Source: G039954875 sp047528275 (GTDB lineage: Bacteria; Bacteroidota; Bacteroidia; Flavobacteriales; Blattabacteriaceae). From it: a stretch of DNA of 64,000 nucleotides. The notes under the pieces were generated by a model, which worked only from the letters and a program-made list of their open reading frames with translations, had not been told where the DNA came from and searched no databases. The stretch is taken from the NCBI GenBank assembly GCA_047528275.1, contig CP180023.1, positions 1,550,001-1,614,000 on the forward strand, in the 5' to 3' direction. This document shows positions 10,629 to 21,169 of this stretch, piece by piece. The position numbers and the translations under genes were made by a program. Numbering within the stretch: the stretch's first letter is position 1; every line of letters begins with the position of its first letter.

Positions 10629-11972
10629 TCACTTTTTCATCCAATTGTTTTCAAAGGAACAATTTTGATAATCCTGGCTGATCTTAACAAAGACTTCTGA
10701 GATATGTGTACTAATCCAATTTTTCAATTTTTCAGAAGCTTTATAGACCTCCGTAAAGCGTTTCAAAGATTGATAGTCATTAATAAAAGATAACTGATGG
10801 GGAGGGATAGTCCGCAAGAGCTTTACGAGTGCATAAGCTTTCTCTTCGTTGATCTCTTCTTCATAGGGTTGACTGAGTTGATCATCTTTGATATCAGCCA
10901 AGGCTAGGGTCAGTTTCACCGGCAATTTATCCTGCTCAAAACGCGTATCTCCAGTCATAGGATTGATTATCAGCCCACCATTGAATCTGGTGTTTTTGTC
11001 TTCGGAATATTTTTTAGCCGCTTCTTCAAAGCTCAATTTTCCACTCGTAATAAGACTCCTGACCGAATCAGCTAAAGATTTTAGCTGGGTAAGCTCTTCT
11101 TCGTTGTACTTGGGTTTGAGTAGAATGTGCCTCAGGTCGAGTTCTTGTCCTCGCCGCTTTTCGAGCTGCACGATATGAAATCCAGACTCAGTCTCAAAAG
11201 GCTCGGAGATCTGGCCTTCTTCTAGGGAAAAGGCTACCCCTTCGAATACTTTAGTCATCTGTCCACGCTTGACACCTTTTATTAGGCCTCCATTGATCGC
11301 CGAATCGGGGTCTTCCGAATAAACAATGGCCTTGGTGGCAAAGCTTGCACCATTTTGAATCTCTTCTTTCATCGAACTCAGCTCCTCAATGAATTGTTTG
11401 CGATGTGTATCAGTCAATTTGGGAAAAAAGATGATACGAGCCAACTCAACTTCTTCGGATACAGTAGGCAATTGAGGTTTATTTTTTTCGTAATAAGTAT
11501 TGACCTCTTGTGGACTAGCATCTATGCCTCTAGTGAGAATTTCATAGTATTGCCTGATATATTCTCTATTTTTGAGTGTTTCGGTGATCTCTTCACGGAG
11601 CTCCCCCATCGTGCTACGTCCATATTGTCTCAAAAGTTCCTCTTGGTTACCGGCTTGTTTAGTGAAATCATCTAAAATCTCATCTACTCTCGGCTGTAGT
11701 TGCGCCTCCGTAATACTTTGAGTGATGATAGTATCCCTTTTAGCGTAATAGAGCAATAAGTGATTGTTCAACATCTCTTCAAGCTCCTTGCAACGATCTT
11801 CCGCTTTCACCCCATTCATCAACTTGTTAAGCATACTTTCTTTAACTTCCGATTCTAAAATAATTTCATTGCCCACCACTGCAGCAACACCATCTATTTT
11901 TTGCTGAGCAAAAAAATTCCAAGCGCAGAGTAAGAGCAGTTGGGAGAGAGAAATCTTCATTTTCTTTTTCAT
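10629..11972 (-). CDS. surA: Periplasmic peptidyl-prolyl isomerase / chaperone SurA
   Basis: A 447-residue exported protein. Residues 1-22 (MKKKMKISLSQLLLLCAWNF then AQ) form a signal peptide. A SurA N-terminal helical domain follows (GVAAVVGNEIILESEVKES). Then come two parvulin domains: the first around residues 175-275 (VELARIIFFPKL to GFHIVQLEKRRG), the second around 280-385 (LDLRHILLKPKYNEEEL to PMTGDTRFEQDKLPVK). SurA escorts unfolded outer-membrane proteins to the BAM complex. Length and domain order are normal. Retention is notable because several outer-membrane proteins nearby (susC, DUF5686) are dead; some beta-barrels, such as BamA or LptD, must still need it. A TAGTTTTG -7-like element lies 32-39 bases upstream. 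The dead phoH follows immediately. Confidence 0.92.
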   Translation of the reverse strand: MKKKMKISLSQLLLLCAWNFFAQQKIDGVAAVVGNEIILESEVKESMLNKLMNGVKAEDRCKELEEMLNNHLLLYYAKRDTIITQSITEAQLQPRVDEILDDFTKQAGNQEELLRQYGRSTMGELREEITETLKNREYIRQYYEILTRGIDASPQEVNTYYEKNKPQLPTVSEEVELARIIFFPKLTDTHRKQFIEELSSMKEEIQNGASFATKAIVYSEDPDSAINGGLIKGVKRGQMTKVFEGVAFSLEEGQISEPFETESGFHIVQLEKRRGQELDLRHILLKPKYNEEELTQLKSLADSVRSLITSGKLSFEEAAKKYSEDKNTRFNGGLIINPMTGDTRFEQDKLPVKLTLALADIKDDQLSQPYEEEINEEKAYALVKLLRTIPPHQLSFINDYQSLKRFTEVYKASEKLKNWISTHISEVFVKISQDYQNCSFENNWMKK

Positions 11973-12003
11973 CGATTTTAGGATTCTTTATCGTTTTAAC
12001 GTC

Positions 12004-12011
12004 CAAAACTA
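12004..12011 (-). promoter_or_regulatory. Candidate -7 element for surA
   Basis: On the minus strand the octamer reads TAGTTTTG, matching the Bacteroidota -7 consensus TANNTTTG. A TTGACA lies about 16 bases further upstream, closer than the usual -33 spacing. The predicted transcription start would fall about 25 bases before the surA ATG. Confidence 0.5.
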
Positions 12012-12053
12012 AACGAAAAATTGTCAACCATATATTTTTAGATCGTTTATAAA

Positions 12054-12901
12054 TCAGTGTGAGAAAACATCCATTGTACAGTTGTATGCATTCTTAAAGG
12101 TATAGAGATCCAGATCGATCGTTTCTTTTTGTTCCTGAACAAAGGTGATGAGTTTTTCGGTAGGCATGTTTCCAATCAATTCGTCCTTAGCATCGGACAA
12201 CCACCACCACCCCAGATCGTCCCTTCAAAGAGTGGAAACCAATCTAATAACCGTTATTACTTTGGCCCACCAATCGACATAACGTGTATGAAAATGGGCA
12301 CTGAGCTCAAGTTGCGGATGATCCTGACCTACCGAAGTAAACAAATATACGATATCTTCCAAACGAGCCAAGCCAACCGTATCGGACAAAGCGATCCAAT
12401 CAACACCTAAGTCGACGATCTCATCAATTCATGCACGCATCTCCTCTACATTCTAGGGATTTCCATAAGGATTGCCAAAAGCCATCGAAATATAGATAGA
12501 CAACTTTTTCCCATTCACAGCCGTGAATGCTTTCAATAGACTGATCAAACCGAGAAATTTTTCAATTTTCCTGTTCAAATTTCTACGCTGGGAAGTCTCA
12601 GATATCGAAAAAGGGAATATCCAAAAAGTATACCTGATCAAAATTCACAGCTTGTTGTTCTTATCTAAAATTGAACACACTCATCCAGAGTTTTAAATTT
12701 ATATTAAACAGATCATTCCCTTAAGCATATCCTAGTATCAAATAACTAGTGGATCAATTTAGATAAAACAAAACTTCCACAATCAATCGTATCAAATCCA
12801 ACCTTCAAAAGGGCATTGATATAATAGATCATCACCGGTGTTGGGATGAATTCTTTTTATCCTTTCATCGCATCGCGAGGATATTGTACAATTTTAATCA
12901 T
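12054..12901 (-). pseudogene. mvaB: Hydroxymethylglutaryl-CoA lyase pseudogene
   Basis: HMG-CoA lyase splits HMG-CoA to acetyl-CoA and acetoacetate, the last step of leucine breakdown. The minus strand from an ATG at 12901 reads MIKIVQYPRDAMKG, a stop, then KEFIPTPVMIYYINALLKVG and FDTIDCGSFVL. After frameshifts come FPFSISETSQRRNLNRKIEK, KLSIYISMAFGNPYGNP and VDWIALSDTVGLARLEDIVY. A degraded HFHTR region and a GGCPM cysteine-site piece near 12200 follow, then the end at a stop near 12054. The total span fits the usual length of about 285 residues, so it is a full-length gene ruined by point stops and indels rather than truncated. Confidence 0.85.
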
Positions 12902-13059
12902 TTGCTAACGAATCTTGTTATAAAGTAAGGTGTCAAGTACCTGACCATTTTTGATTATTTCCCTATCAATTATGTAAATAAATTGATAATCAGTGTTTTA
13001 TATTAACCATTTAAAGGTATATTTTCTGTAAGCACACAAGTATAGAGCCGGTTAAGCCA

Positions 13060-13420
13060 GTAAGTATTAAAAAATCTAAGCAAATTAGAGTAAGAGATCG
13101 ATTATCATGCCTTTGTACCAGAAATATTCACCGATCCAATAGCTGACCTCACCGGTCCTACGGTAGATGTTTTACTGAATGTTTACCCAATGTTTCGAAT
13201 AGCTTGTGTAAGCTACACAATAACCAATTGTCGTCTCGATTTCTGATCAGAACAAAAGTTAATCCATTTTCCAATCTCCTCAACCGTATAAAGCGAAGGG
13301 AAATCCTCTGTGGGATACTTAGCGATATTTCTATTGTCAGCATGATGGAATAAGGACTTCAAATCGTCAGCATGCCAAGGTCTCAAAAGAGCTTTTTAGA
13401 TGAAAAGTTCATAGATCATC
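13060..13420 (-). pseudogene. GNAT-family N-acetyltransferase pseudogene
   Basis: Minus-strand pieces in three frames give the start of a RimJ/RimL-like acetyltransferase: LRPWHADDLKSLFHHADN, IAKYPTEDFPSLYTVEEIGK with WINF, then, after shifts, RRTGEVSYWIGEYFWYKGMI. The last piece is the acetyl-CoA-binding region, where family members read GYWIG-x5-GKG. At least two frameshifts and several stops interrupt it, and the C-terminal helix is not recognisable. The substrate is unknown. It lies between the mvaB and pepT pseudogenes in a fully dead 2.8-kb block. Confidence 0.65.
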
Positions 13421-13605
13421 AACTATTTTGATCGGATTAAATTGTCCAACATCCCGAGACAATCCGATAGTACCCTAAATGAAATGGCTTCTCCTCTATG
13501 CACTGTGAGCAAGGTAAGCCAAAGCTTTCTCTGTACAAAATAGAAACAATCGTCATGACAAAAACTTCTTATTTTCATTCAGTTTTAGTACAGAAAAATA
13601 GTGAG

Positions 13606-14830
13606 ATGGATCAGAAACTTTTAGACAGATTCCTGGTTACGTACAAATCGACACTCAAAATCAGCCTTCACTCAAAAAAACTCTCAACACGGAAAAATAA
13701 TTCATCTTCGCTGAATTCCTGTTCGAAAAGTTACGATCAATCGATTTGAAAAATGTATAAATCGATACACATACCTACATAACAGGTCGCCTTCCGGCCA
13801 ATATGCATGAAAAAATCTCTATCATTAGACTCATCGCCCATATCAATACCTCACCAGATTTTGTAGGGAAAGGTGTACGACCGTAGATATGGGAAAATTA
13901 CAACGGAAAAGACCTACTTCTAAATACTAAAAAAAAACATTCTTCTAAGTCTTAAAGATTTCTAAGAGCTCAAAACTTACAGAGGCTAGACGATGATCAC
14001 CACAGAGGGAAGCATACTACTAGGTGCTGACGATAAGACGGGTATCGCTGAGATCATCACAGCGATCGAGCGATTCAAAAACCAACCCAAGATCCTTCAA
14101 GGTCCGATCACAATCGCTTTCACACATGATGAAGAAATCAACCACTGAGCAGAACTTTTTGACCTCGAAAAATCTAGCACAGAATGGACTTACATTATAG
14201 ACGGTAGCCCGATAGGAGAACTCAAATTTGAAAACTTCAATAAAGACCATACCCAGATCCGTTTCCAAGATAAAAACATCTATCCAAGGCTACGCTAAAG
14301 CCTAAATGGTCAATGCTACACAGCTCACGCGGATATTTTCAATCGATTGTTTGAAGAAGAAGTCCCCTAAAATACAAGAGGATTAGAAGTTTTTTTTTTA
14401 TGTGATCCACATCGAAGGAGATGTAGAAAAACCTTACCTTGAATACTTCATCCGAGATCATGATCGCTAAAAATTCGAGTGTAGAAAACAATTGTTACAA
14501 GAGATTGCTTAAGAAATCAACTGAGGATTAGGCGCAAGATTCATCATTATCAAAATGGAGAATCAGTACTATATATACATGAGAAGATCAATCCTGTTAT
14601 ACACATTATTAAAATCGCCGAGAAATCAATGCAACATGCTGATGTACCACCAAAGGCCCAACCAAGTCCGAGGAGATACCGACGGAGTAATATTACCTCA
14701 TAAATGCTTGCCTATCCCAATCTCTTTGCCTGTGGACACAATTCCCATGAACCATACGAATTCATCCTTATAAAATCCATGGAAAAGACCATGAAAATCA
14801 TCATTCATATCAACAACTCACTACCAAATG
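13606..14830 (+). pseudogene. pepT: Tripeptide aminopeptidase (PepT) pseudogene
   Basis: PepT is a zinc peptidase of the M20 family that removes N-terminal residues from tripeptides. From an ATG at 13606 the plus strand reads MDQKLLDRFLVTYKST. After shifts it gives the diagnostic central region TTEGSILLGADDKTGIAEII and IAFTHDEEINH (about 14000-14150), which carry the bridging aspartate and the DEE catalytic acids. Next come YIIDGSPIGELKFENFN and AHADIFNRLFEEEVP, then a C-terminal part with ADVPPKAQPSPRRYR and SMEKTMKIIIHIN. Numerous stops separate these. The span matches a full-length gene of about 410 codons. Confidence 0.8.
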
Positions 14831-14957
14831 GTCCCGCTCTCACAAAATAACCCCATAAAAGATCATCTAAAAAATCCAAGGCAGATTATAAAGAGGTAGT
14901 AGAGAAAAATCCTATCTTAGTCCAGAATGCAAAGATCCAAACTATACCAACTGACCC

Positions 14958-15698
14958 ATGACCCAAAAAATGATTTTGAAAGGAGAAAATCTCCTCAAAT
15001 TGTACAAAGGCAAACGCGTGGTCAAAGGAGTATCAGTAGAGGTCAAACAGGGAGAAATTGTAGGATTGCTTGGCCCAAACGGTGCGGGCAAAACCACTAC
15101 TTTTTATATGATCGTTGGACTGATCCGGCCCAATGAAGGGAAAGTATTTCTCAACGAAGAAAACATCACCCGCCATCCGATGTACCGACGGGCACAGAAA
15201 GGTATTGGATATCTGGCACAAGAAGCCTCTGTATTTAGAAAACTTTCGGTAGAAGACAACATCATGGGTGTACTCGAAATGACTCGCCTCACAGCTACTG
15301 AACGAAGAAAAAAAACCGAACAACTCATTCAAGAATTTCACCTACAACACGTACGAAAAAATCGCGGAGACCTCCTATCAGGAGGTGAACGTCGGCGTAC
15401 CGAGATCGCCAGATGTCTGGCTGTAGATCCCAAATTTATCCTACTCGACGAACCTTTTGCTGGCGTAGATCCCATCGCTGTAGAAGATATCCAAAAGATT
15501 GTGGCCTCGCTCAAGAAAAAAAACATCGGAATCCTCATCACTGACCACAACGTACAGGAAACCTTGGCCATCACCGACCACACCTACCTGATGCTTGAGG
15601 GAAACATTCTCAAGCATGGCACTGCCCAAGAATTGGCCGAAGACCCGACAGTACGCAAGGTCTATCTCGGCGAAAAATTCATTTTAAGACACCCATGA
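14958..15698 (+). CDS. lptB: LPS export ABC transporter ATP-binding protein LptB
   Basis: A 246-residue ABC ATPase. It has Walker A GPNGAGKTTT (residues about 40-49), the Q-loop region GYLAQEASVFRKLSVEDNI typical of LptB, the signature LSGGERRRTEIARC, Walker B FILLDEPFAGVDP, and the switch histidine in ILITDHNVQETL. LptB powers LptFG extraction of lipopolysaccharide from the inner membrane. Together with intact lpxB it shows that this cell still makes and exports LPS. The ATG at 14958 is followed by MTQKMILKGENLLK. The stop codon overlaps the start of the broken cobalamin adenosyltransferase by four bases (ATGA), so the two formed an operon. Confidence 0.95.
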   Translation: MTQKMILKGENLLKLYKGKRVVKGVSVEVKQGEIVGLLGPNGAGKTTTFYMIVGLIRPNEGKVFLNEENITRHPMYRRAQKGIGYLAQEASVFRKLSVEDNIMGVLEMTRLTATERRKKTEQLIQEFHLQHVRKNRGDLLSGGERRRTEIARCLAVDPKFILLDEPFAGVDPIAVEDIQKIVASLKKKNIGILITDHNVQETLAITDHTYLMLEGNILKHGTAQELAEDPTVRKVYLGEKFILRHP

Positions 15699-16283
15699 CG
15701 ATAAAGATCTATACTAAGATCAATGAACACATGTACTACAGCACTTTATGAGGTCATACGGGTACTCCAAGCACCACCTGCGTATCGAATCCTACGGTAT
15801 CCTCGACGAATTGAATACTTGGATCGGACTCTTTTCAAATCAGGACATTCGGAAAGCACAGAAAACGATACTGATCAAAATCCAAAATCATCTTTTCAAA
15901 CTAGGATCCGAAATGGGTAGAACTACCAACAAGCTATTTTCAATCAATGAAATCCAACGCTTACCATCAATGACCGATGAGACGGAAGTGGTTTTTTTAG
16001 AAAAAGAAACCGACCGGATACAAGCAAAATTGACCGAATTGAGACACTTCATCATACCAAGTGGCTATCAGACTATCGCGTATGCGCCCTATCGACCGAA
16101 CGGTCTACCAGCGTGCTAAACGCATCACCATAACCATTCGAACAAACCGAAGCACTCAGTAAGATGATCTTGAAATACTTAAACCACTTGTCGGACTATC
16201 TGCTTGTATTGGCTCAACAATTGGGATTTGATCACTACTATACCAAACAAAAATGGATCACAGGTTTACAGGGCCAAAAATAG
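15695..16283 (+). pseudogene. Cob(I)alamin adenosyltransferase pseudogene
   Basis: PduO/MMAB-type adenosyltransferases convert vitamin B12 to adenosylcobalamin. An ATGA overlap with lptB starts MTIKIYTKIN, close to the family's KIYTKTGD. After a frameshift and a stop the main frame (15748-16119) gives YSKHHLRIESYGILDELNTW (the cobalamin- and ATP-site region VDELNSWIG in relatives) and IPSGYQTIAYA. A further shift near 16090 leads to YLNHLSDYLLVLAQQLGF and WITGLQGQK, ending at a TAG at 16281-16283. At least two frameshifts, and the loss of the G-rich N-terminal ATP site (GDKGTT in relatives), make it non-functional. It overlaps the downstream kinase gene by about 30 bases. Confidence 0.8.
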
Positions 16284-16876
16284 CACTCTTCCTCAATGGA
16301 GAGCCTCCAATAAACCTTCCGAAATGCTCAACTTATGAAAAAGTCTTTGCTACGGATGGAGCTTATCATTACCTCAAAAAATTCAAAATCCGACCAGACG
16401 TGATCAGTGGCGATTTCGATTCAGCCGACCAGACAACATTTCCTGAGGATATCACAGTCATCGAAACACCAGATCAAAACTTCACAGATTTTGAAAAGGC
16501 ATTACAGATCATCGCTCAAAATAGGTTTCTCAACGTCGACGTATGGGGAGGAAGCGGTAAGAAACAGGATCATTTCCTGGGAAATCTCTCCACTGCTTCA
16601 AAATACAAACAAAACCTCTCACTGATCTTCTATGACAAGTACCATATCTATTTTTTTGCAGAAACACAAAGCCATCTATATGGTACAAAGGGTAAAATGG
16701 TTTCGCTCTTCCCTTTTCCGAAAGCCGAATGTGTGACTACCAAAGGTTTGAAATATCCTCTCTATGGAGAACCTCTAGAAATCCATCGTCGGATCGGTAT
16801 ACGTAATAGAGCCGTCAGCAATACAGTGGAAATCCTCTTCACCTCCGGAGCATTGGTGATCTTCGTCGAACGATAA
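16253..16876 (+). CDS. Thiamine pyrophosphokinase
   Basis: A 207-residue protein of the thiamine pyrophosphokinase family, which makes thiamine pyrophosphate (TPP) from thiamine and ATP. Features include FLNGEPP near residue 13, a FATDGAYHYLKKFKIRPDVI segment, the catalytic acidic motif SGDFDSAD (residues about 53-60), and PDQNFTDFEKALQ, matching the family's D-x-TD-x-KAL. GGSGKKQDHFLGNL corresponds to GG-x-R-x-DH. The C-terminal TPK domain includes KGMVSLFPF and ISNTVE-like text. It is intact although the gene in front is broken; its start lies inside the end of that gene, so it relied on that transcript. It suggests thiamine is taken up and activated here, and the pyruvate dehydrogenase E1 needs that cofactor. 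Confidence 0.88.
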   Translation: MDHRFTGPKIALFLNGEPPINLPKCSTYEKVFATDGAYHYLKKFKIRPDVISGDFDSADQTTFPEDITVIETPDQNFTDFEKALQIIAQNRFLNVDVWGGSGKKQDHFLGNLSTASKYKQNLSLIFYDKYHIYFFAETQSHLYGTKGKMVSLFPFPKAECVTTKGLKYPLYGEPLEIHRRIGIRNRAVSNTVEILFTSGALVIFVER

Positions 16877-17029
16877 ATACAGTACGAAGCACATAAATCA
16901 TATGCTATATGCTCTAGGCACTGTCTCCCCCCACCACACAGTAACCCCCAAACGATATCTTCCAAGCTCACGGATGGTTAAAATCAATAATCATTTTACC
17001 TAATACGAACTTGATAAGGTTAATGTTAT

Positions 17030-17542
17030 TTATTGAGGTATAGGAATTTGTCTACCATAACGCTCCAAGCATTCATCATAAATTTTTATCGCTTCGGCAG
17101 CATCCTTCCATCCATCAATCATCACCTTCTTACTCTCAAGATCTTTATAGACACGAAAGAAGTGTTCGATCTCCCTATAAGTATGAGATGAGACCTGATC
17201 GATGTCATTCAAGTGATTGTAATTAGGATCAGCTACGGGTACACATAGGATTTTCTCATCTCGCCCTTTATCATCAGCCATAAGAAAGATGCCGATGGGC
17301 TTCACTTCGATCAGACAACCAGGTATAGTGGGAGTTGTAAGCAATACCAACGCGTCAAGAGGGTCGCCATCAAGGGCTAAGGTGTTGGGGATATAGCCAT
17401 AGTCCGCCGGATAGGTCATCGGCGAGTAAAGCACACGATCGAGACGGATTTTGCCTTTTTCTTTATCGAATTCATACTTGTTACGACTCCCTCTTGGGAT
17501 CTCAATCAATACGTCAAAAATTGTATTTTTCATTTTCATCAA
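17030..17542 (-). CDS. ppa: Inorganic pyrophosphatase (family I)
   Basis: A soluble enzyme of about 170 residues that hydrolyses pyrophosphate to phosphate and drives biosynthetic reactions forward. The frame contains EIPRGSRNKYEFDKEKGKI, the metal-binding signature DGDPLDALVL (residues about 65-74) and DDKGRDEKILCVP, with the family's aspartates in place. Length is normal for bacterial family I enzymes. Starts at 17542, 17539 and 17533 are all possible; the ATG at 17533 (MKNTIFDVLIEIPRGS) gives the neatest N-terminus. It is convergent with the thiamine kinase gene across about 150 bases and follows the dead DUF5686 gene on the same strand. Confidence 0.95.
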   Translation of the reverse strand: MMKMKNTIFDVLIEIPRGSRNKYEFDKEKGKIRLDRVLYSPMTYPADYGYIPNTLALDGDPLDALVLLTTPTIPGCLIEVKPIGIFLMADDKGRDEKILCVPVADPNYNHLNDIDQVSSHTYREIEHFFRVYKDLESKKVMIDGWKDAAEAIKIYDECLERYGRQIPIPQ

Positions 17543-17574
17543 TGATTTTTTTTAGAGACTGGGGACGAAGGTAC

Positions 17575-20142
17575 TTTTTTTATCAAAAAAAAAAATCTGA
17601 TTCCTAGATTTACACCAAATTTTCTCATATTGGTCCGCTTGAGATAATTTATCCGACAGGAAAAGTCGATGTAGAAGGGTCTTAGGTTGACATAATCAAT
17701 ATTTTCTATACCAAACCCATATTCGATAGTAAATAAGATAGATTGGTGGGGATACTCTTCTATACTCGAAGCATTAATACGTTTTTTTTTATCCAAAATG
17801 ATTTCCCAATCCCCTAAATACGATTTTTTGTAAATTAAATTTATTGATCAGAGGAATCCACTTAGATATACATACATTGGAATTATGTTTCAAATTTAAA
17901 ATAAGTTAAAATATTTATATTATACTAATAATGGTTTAATTATAAAAAAAATCTATATAATAAAAAATATAATCGATTACCTGAGATAGGTAAAAATAGT
18001 AAGACAAAAAAATCAGCGTCAAAAATAACATTGAACCTTCCCATATAAGGGGATCAGTATAGATTGATTGTAATAAAACCTAATTTGGTTATAACTAAAA
18101 CGGTATATAAATACTCCTTTCAATTCTTGAGTATTCCAAGACAAATGTGAGGTGTGATAGATCGCATGATTTAGTCTAAGCTCTACAGCATATGAAATAT
18201 ATTTGGCTCCAGATTTGAAGACCATCGAAACCGTAAGCTTAAAATTTTTCATCCGATAATATAGGATACCGTCTTGCCGATAGTCAACCTTGAAGTATCC
18301 TAGATTGGCCAAAAAATGTTTTGAAAAATACCTGAGAAACCGAAGCGGATATTTTTCTAGGACTCAAGATGCGTGAATAATCAGGTTTGATCCAGGTAGC
18401 TGAGATTGTCATTTCTTCCCTGAGTAAACAAAGAAGAGGATGCAAAACTATTGTCAAACGGCCCACCAGAACCCAACTTAGATTGTAAACCCAATTGTTC
18501 GATATCGTTTTTATAAGCTGCTCCGATAACCCATCGAATGCGTTTATAAATCATCCACTTGCTACGTAAGTCATACTTAACCCGACGATCTTTGGTACTA
18601 TAAGCTATATTAGCCTTGTAAACGAAAAAAGTCATTCTGAGCAAAATAAGTTCTAGCACTCAGTCGTAGGTGGAAATCCTCTACTTGATTGAATCCAAAT
18701 GTATGGTATAGATTACCAAAGCTAACATTACCCACTCTAAAGTAGATCGTGTAGAGGGGGCCTCTGTAAAGGTAATCATACGTCTGAATTTAGGCACTTT
18801 CTGCAACTGACCGAATATCTCGTATATACCACAGCTTCTTTAGAATTGAGCTTTTCAACCCATACTGTTTCTCAATAAGCATCGTCATTTTTGAAATTTT
18901 TCGGATCGAGAATATTGGCTTTCTCATAAAAATAACCCTATTTTGGGGTAGATCAAATACAAAGTTTTGATAATATCTCATCCAATAGACGTAGATATCC
19001 CCTGACTTCTTTCCGCTTTTCAAGTAACGAAAGGTCAAACAATGCATATTTACGCTGAGGCAAGAAAACCAAATCATTTTTCACATCAAACTCTTGTTCA
19101 AGATAGAGACCTTTAATGAAATTAATGTTCATCTCCTTGTTGGCCTGCATGCGGATCTTATTCACAACAAAAATACTGTCTCTGATCCAAACCTCTCTTT
19201 TTAAGGTAAAATCATCATCAGATTTAGGACAAAATTTGATCCGGTAAACTGATTTTTGATCGACCAACATATTATCAATTAGCTGATAGTTGTAGGTAAA
19301 AAAACCTCCTGAATAAAGTGGACTGATGAAGAACTTGTTGAAAAAATTGAGGCTGTTGTCATAAAAATCATACTTTTTATACTTGTTTTTGATGAGCTTT
19401 AGCAAAACGATATTATATTAAAAACCAGAGATCTTACTTGACTCAAGATCTTCCATTATTTTTTCTCTAGACTGATTCTGGTTGTAAATTTTATAAACCA
19501 ACTCATTTAAATAAATAAGCAAAGAAGGTTTGGAGGTAAATACTGATGTATTAACCTTATCAAGAATGAATTCAAATTTTTTGAAAATAGATTTTTCTTA
19601 AAGCTGTCATCGACATTAATCAGGTTGATTTGAATCTTCTCATAACGATCGTACTGATAGTTTTTATACAGATACAAATCATTTTTTTTATTACATTTCC
19701 AAAACTTTCTTAGAATCCAATAGTCTGGATTTTCTTTTTTATTTTTCTTCTTTTTCCGTTTAACTGCTTACGATGACCACTTGATCGAATTCAGTATTTT
19801 ATCAAACCTTATCCATCCAAATCACAACCTCTTGAATATCCTTCTGCAGAAGGATCATTTACGTCTTATAACCGTCATGCTGAACTTATATCTGAAGTAG
19901 CTCTTTAAAAGATGGCATAGAAAAAATCCCATCAAAATGCGAAAGAGTTACCGATGAGGGTATGAAGATTTGAATAGTGCACAGGACAGAGGAACTTACT
20001 TTTGGATATCGAAAACGAGCCTTTGGATCTTGATCTGAGTTGAGATAAAAAAACAAGTGAAGAAAATACCTAGTACTGCAAAAGATCAGTGTATAAGTTT
20101 CGCAATAGAACAAATACTTTTAGATTTTTTAAAAAAATGCAT
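17575..20142 (-). pseudogene. DUF5686 / carboxypeptidase-regulatory-like outer-membrane protein pseudogene
   Basis: DUF5686 proteins are large Bacteroidota outer-membrane proteins with an N-terminal carboxypeptidase-like domain and a C-terminal beta-barrel. From an ATG at 20142 minus-strand pieces give YQYDRYEKIQINLINVDDSF, then a 150-codon open frame at 19405-18953. That frame carries FFNKFFISPLYSGGFFTYNY and NINFIKGLYLEQEFDVKNDL, which are characteristic of the family. NFVFDLPQ follows near 18960, and barrel-like pieces end with EYGFGIENIDYVNLRPFYID and INYLKRTNMRKFGVNLGIRF at 17720-17590. Stops and frameshifts occur throughout. The 2.6-kb span equals a full-length gene of about 830-850 codons. 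Confidence 0.85.
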
Positions 20143-20156
20143 TACCCATTAATTAT

Positions 20157-21131
20157 TTACATAAGCACCTCTTTGAGAGCTGCGATAACTCGACCTGGAT
20201 TGGGAAACCAAACTTCAATCAAATTGGGCGCATAAGGAGCCGGCACATCGGGTAAGGTGATCCTTTTGATCGGCGCATCGAGGTAGTCGAATGCTTTTCG
20301 TTGTACGATATAAGTGATCTCTGAGGCCACAGAAGCAAAAGGCCATGACTCTTCGAGGATCACTAGGCGATTGGTCTTTTTCACTGAGTTCATTACCGTT
20401 TCATAATCCAATGGGCGGACAGTACGCAAATCTATCACCTCTACATTGATACCTTCTTTAGTCAATTTTTCAGCAGCAGCTAAGGCTACTTTCATGATCT
20501 TGCCTAAGGAGACAAGTGTCACATCTGCACCTTCTTTTTTGATATCAGCCATACCGATCGGGAGGGTATATTCCTCTTCGGGGATCATCATCTTATCGCC
20601 ATACATTTGCTCGGACTCCATGAAAATCACCGGATCGTCATCACGGATGGCCGACTTTAAAAGGCCTTTGGCGTCATAAGGATTTGAAGGGATAACCACT
20701 TTGAGACCAGGGCAATTAGCATACCAGCTCTCAAAAGCTTGTGAATGTGTAGCACCTAATTGTCCTGCTGAGCCTGTAGGCCCACGAAACACAATGGGGA
20801 TATTCCATTGCCCTCCACTCATCTGATAGATTTTAGCCGCATTGTTGATGATCTGATCGATAGCGACCAAAGAAAAGTTGAAGGTCATGAATTCGATGAT
20901 CGGCCGGCAGTCATTCATCGCCGAGCCGACACCGATACCAGAAAAACCAAGCTCTGAGATAGGAGTATCGATCACCCTTTTAGGGCCAAATTCGTCCAAC
21001 ATACCTTTAGAAGCCTTATAAGCACCATTATACTCAGCAACCTCCTCTCCCATGAGGTAGATCGTCTCGTCTCGTCTCATCTCCTCGCTCATAGCAACGG
21101 AGATAGCTTCTCGGAATGTCATTTCCTTCAT
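20157..21131 (-). CDS. pdhB: Pyruvate dehydrogenase E1 component, beta subunit
   Basis: A 324-residue protein. With an alpha subunit (not in this window) it forms the TPP-dependent E1 that decarboxylates pyruvate for the pyruvate dehydrogenase complex. It opens MKEMTFREAISVAMSEEMRR and contains GEEVAEYNGAYKASKGML, TPISELGFSGIGVGSAM, EFMTFNFSLVAIDQIINNAA and RGPTGSAGQLGATHSQ, then the C-terminal transketolase domain from about residue 200 (ADVTLVSLGK to EVIDLRTVRPLDYE). All are typical of Bacteroidota PdhB. It is intact and seems to be transcribed alone, with a TACTTTTG element 31-38 bases upstream. Branched-chain 2-oxoacid E1 beta is the main alternative, but the sequence is closer to pyruvate enzymes. 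Confidence 0.95.
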   Translation of the reverse strand: MKEMTFREAISVAMSEEMRRDETIYLMGEEVAEYNGAYKASKGMLDEFGPKRVIDTPISELGFSGIGVGSAMNDCRPIIEFMTFNFSLVAIDQIINNAAKIYQMSGGQWNIPIVFRGPTGSAGQLGATHSQAFESWYANCPGLKVVIPSNPYDAKGLLKSAIRDDDPVIFMESEQMYGDKMMIPEEEYTLPIGMADIKKEGADVTLVSLGKIMKVALAAAEKLTKEGINVEVIDLRTVRPLDYETVMNSVKKTNRLVILEESWPFASVASEITYIVQRKAFDYLDAPIKRITLPDVPAPYAPNLIEVWFPNPGRVIAALKEVLM

Positions 21132-21161
21132 ATCATAAAATCATTCAATCAACGGCCGAAG

Positions 21162-21169
21162 CAAAAGTA
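21162..21169 (-). promoter_or_regulatory. Candidate -7 element for pdhB
   Basis: The minus strand reads TACTTTTG, matching TANNTTTG, about 30 bases before the pdhB ATG. The upstream sequence is T-rich with no clear TTTG at the -33 position. Confidence 0.5.

Noticed and set aside
15748..16119. A 123-codon open frame as a stand-alone gene
   Set aside because: It is the middle of the cobalamin adenosyltransferase, lacking both its ATP-site start and its end.
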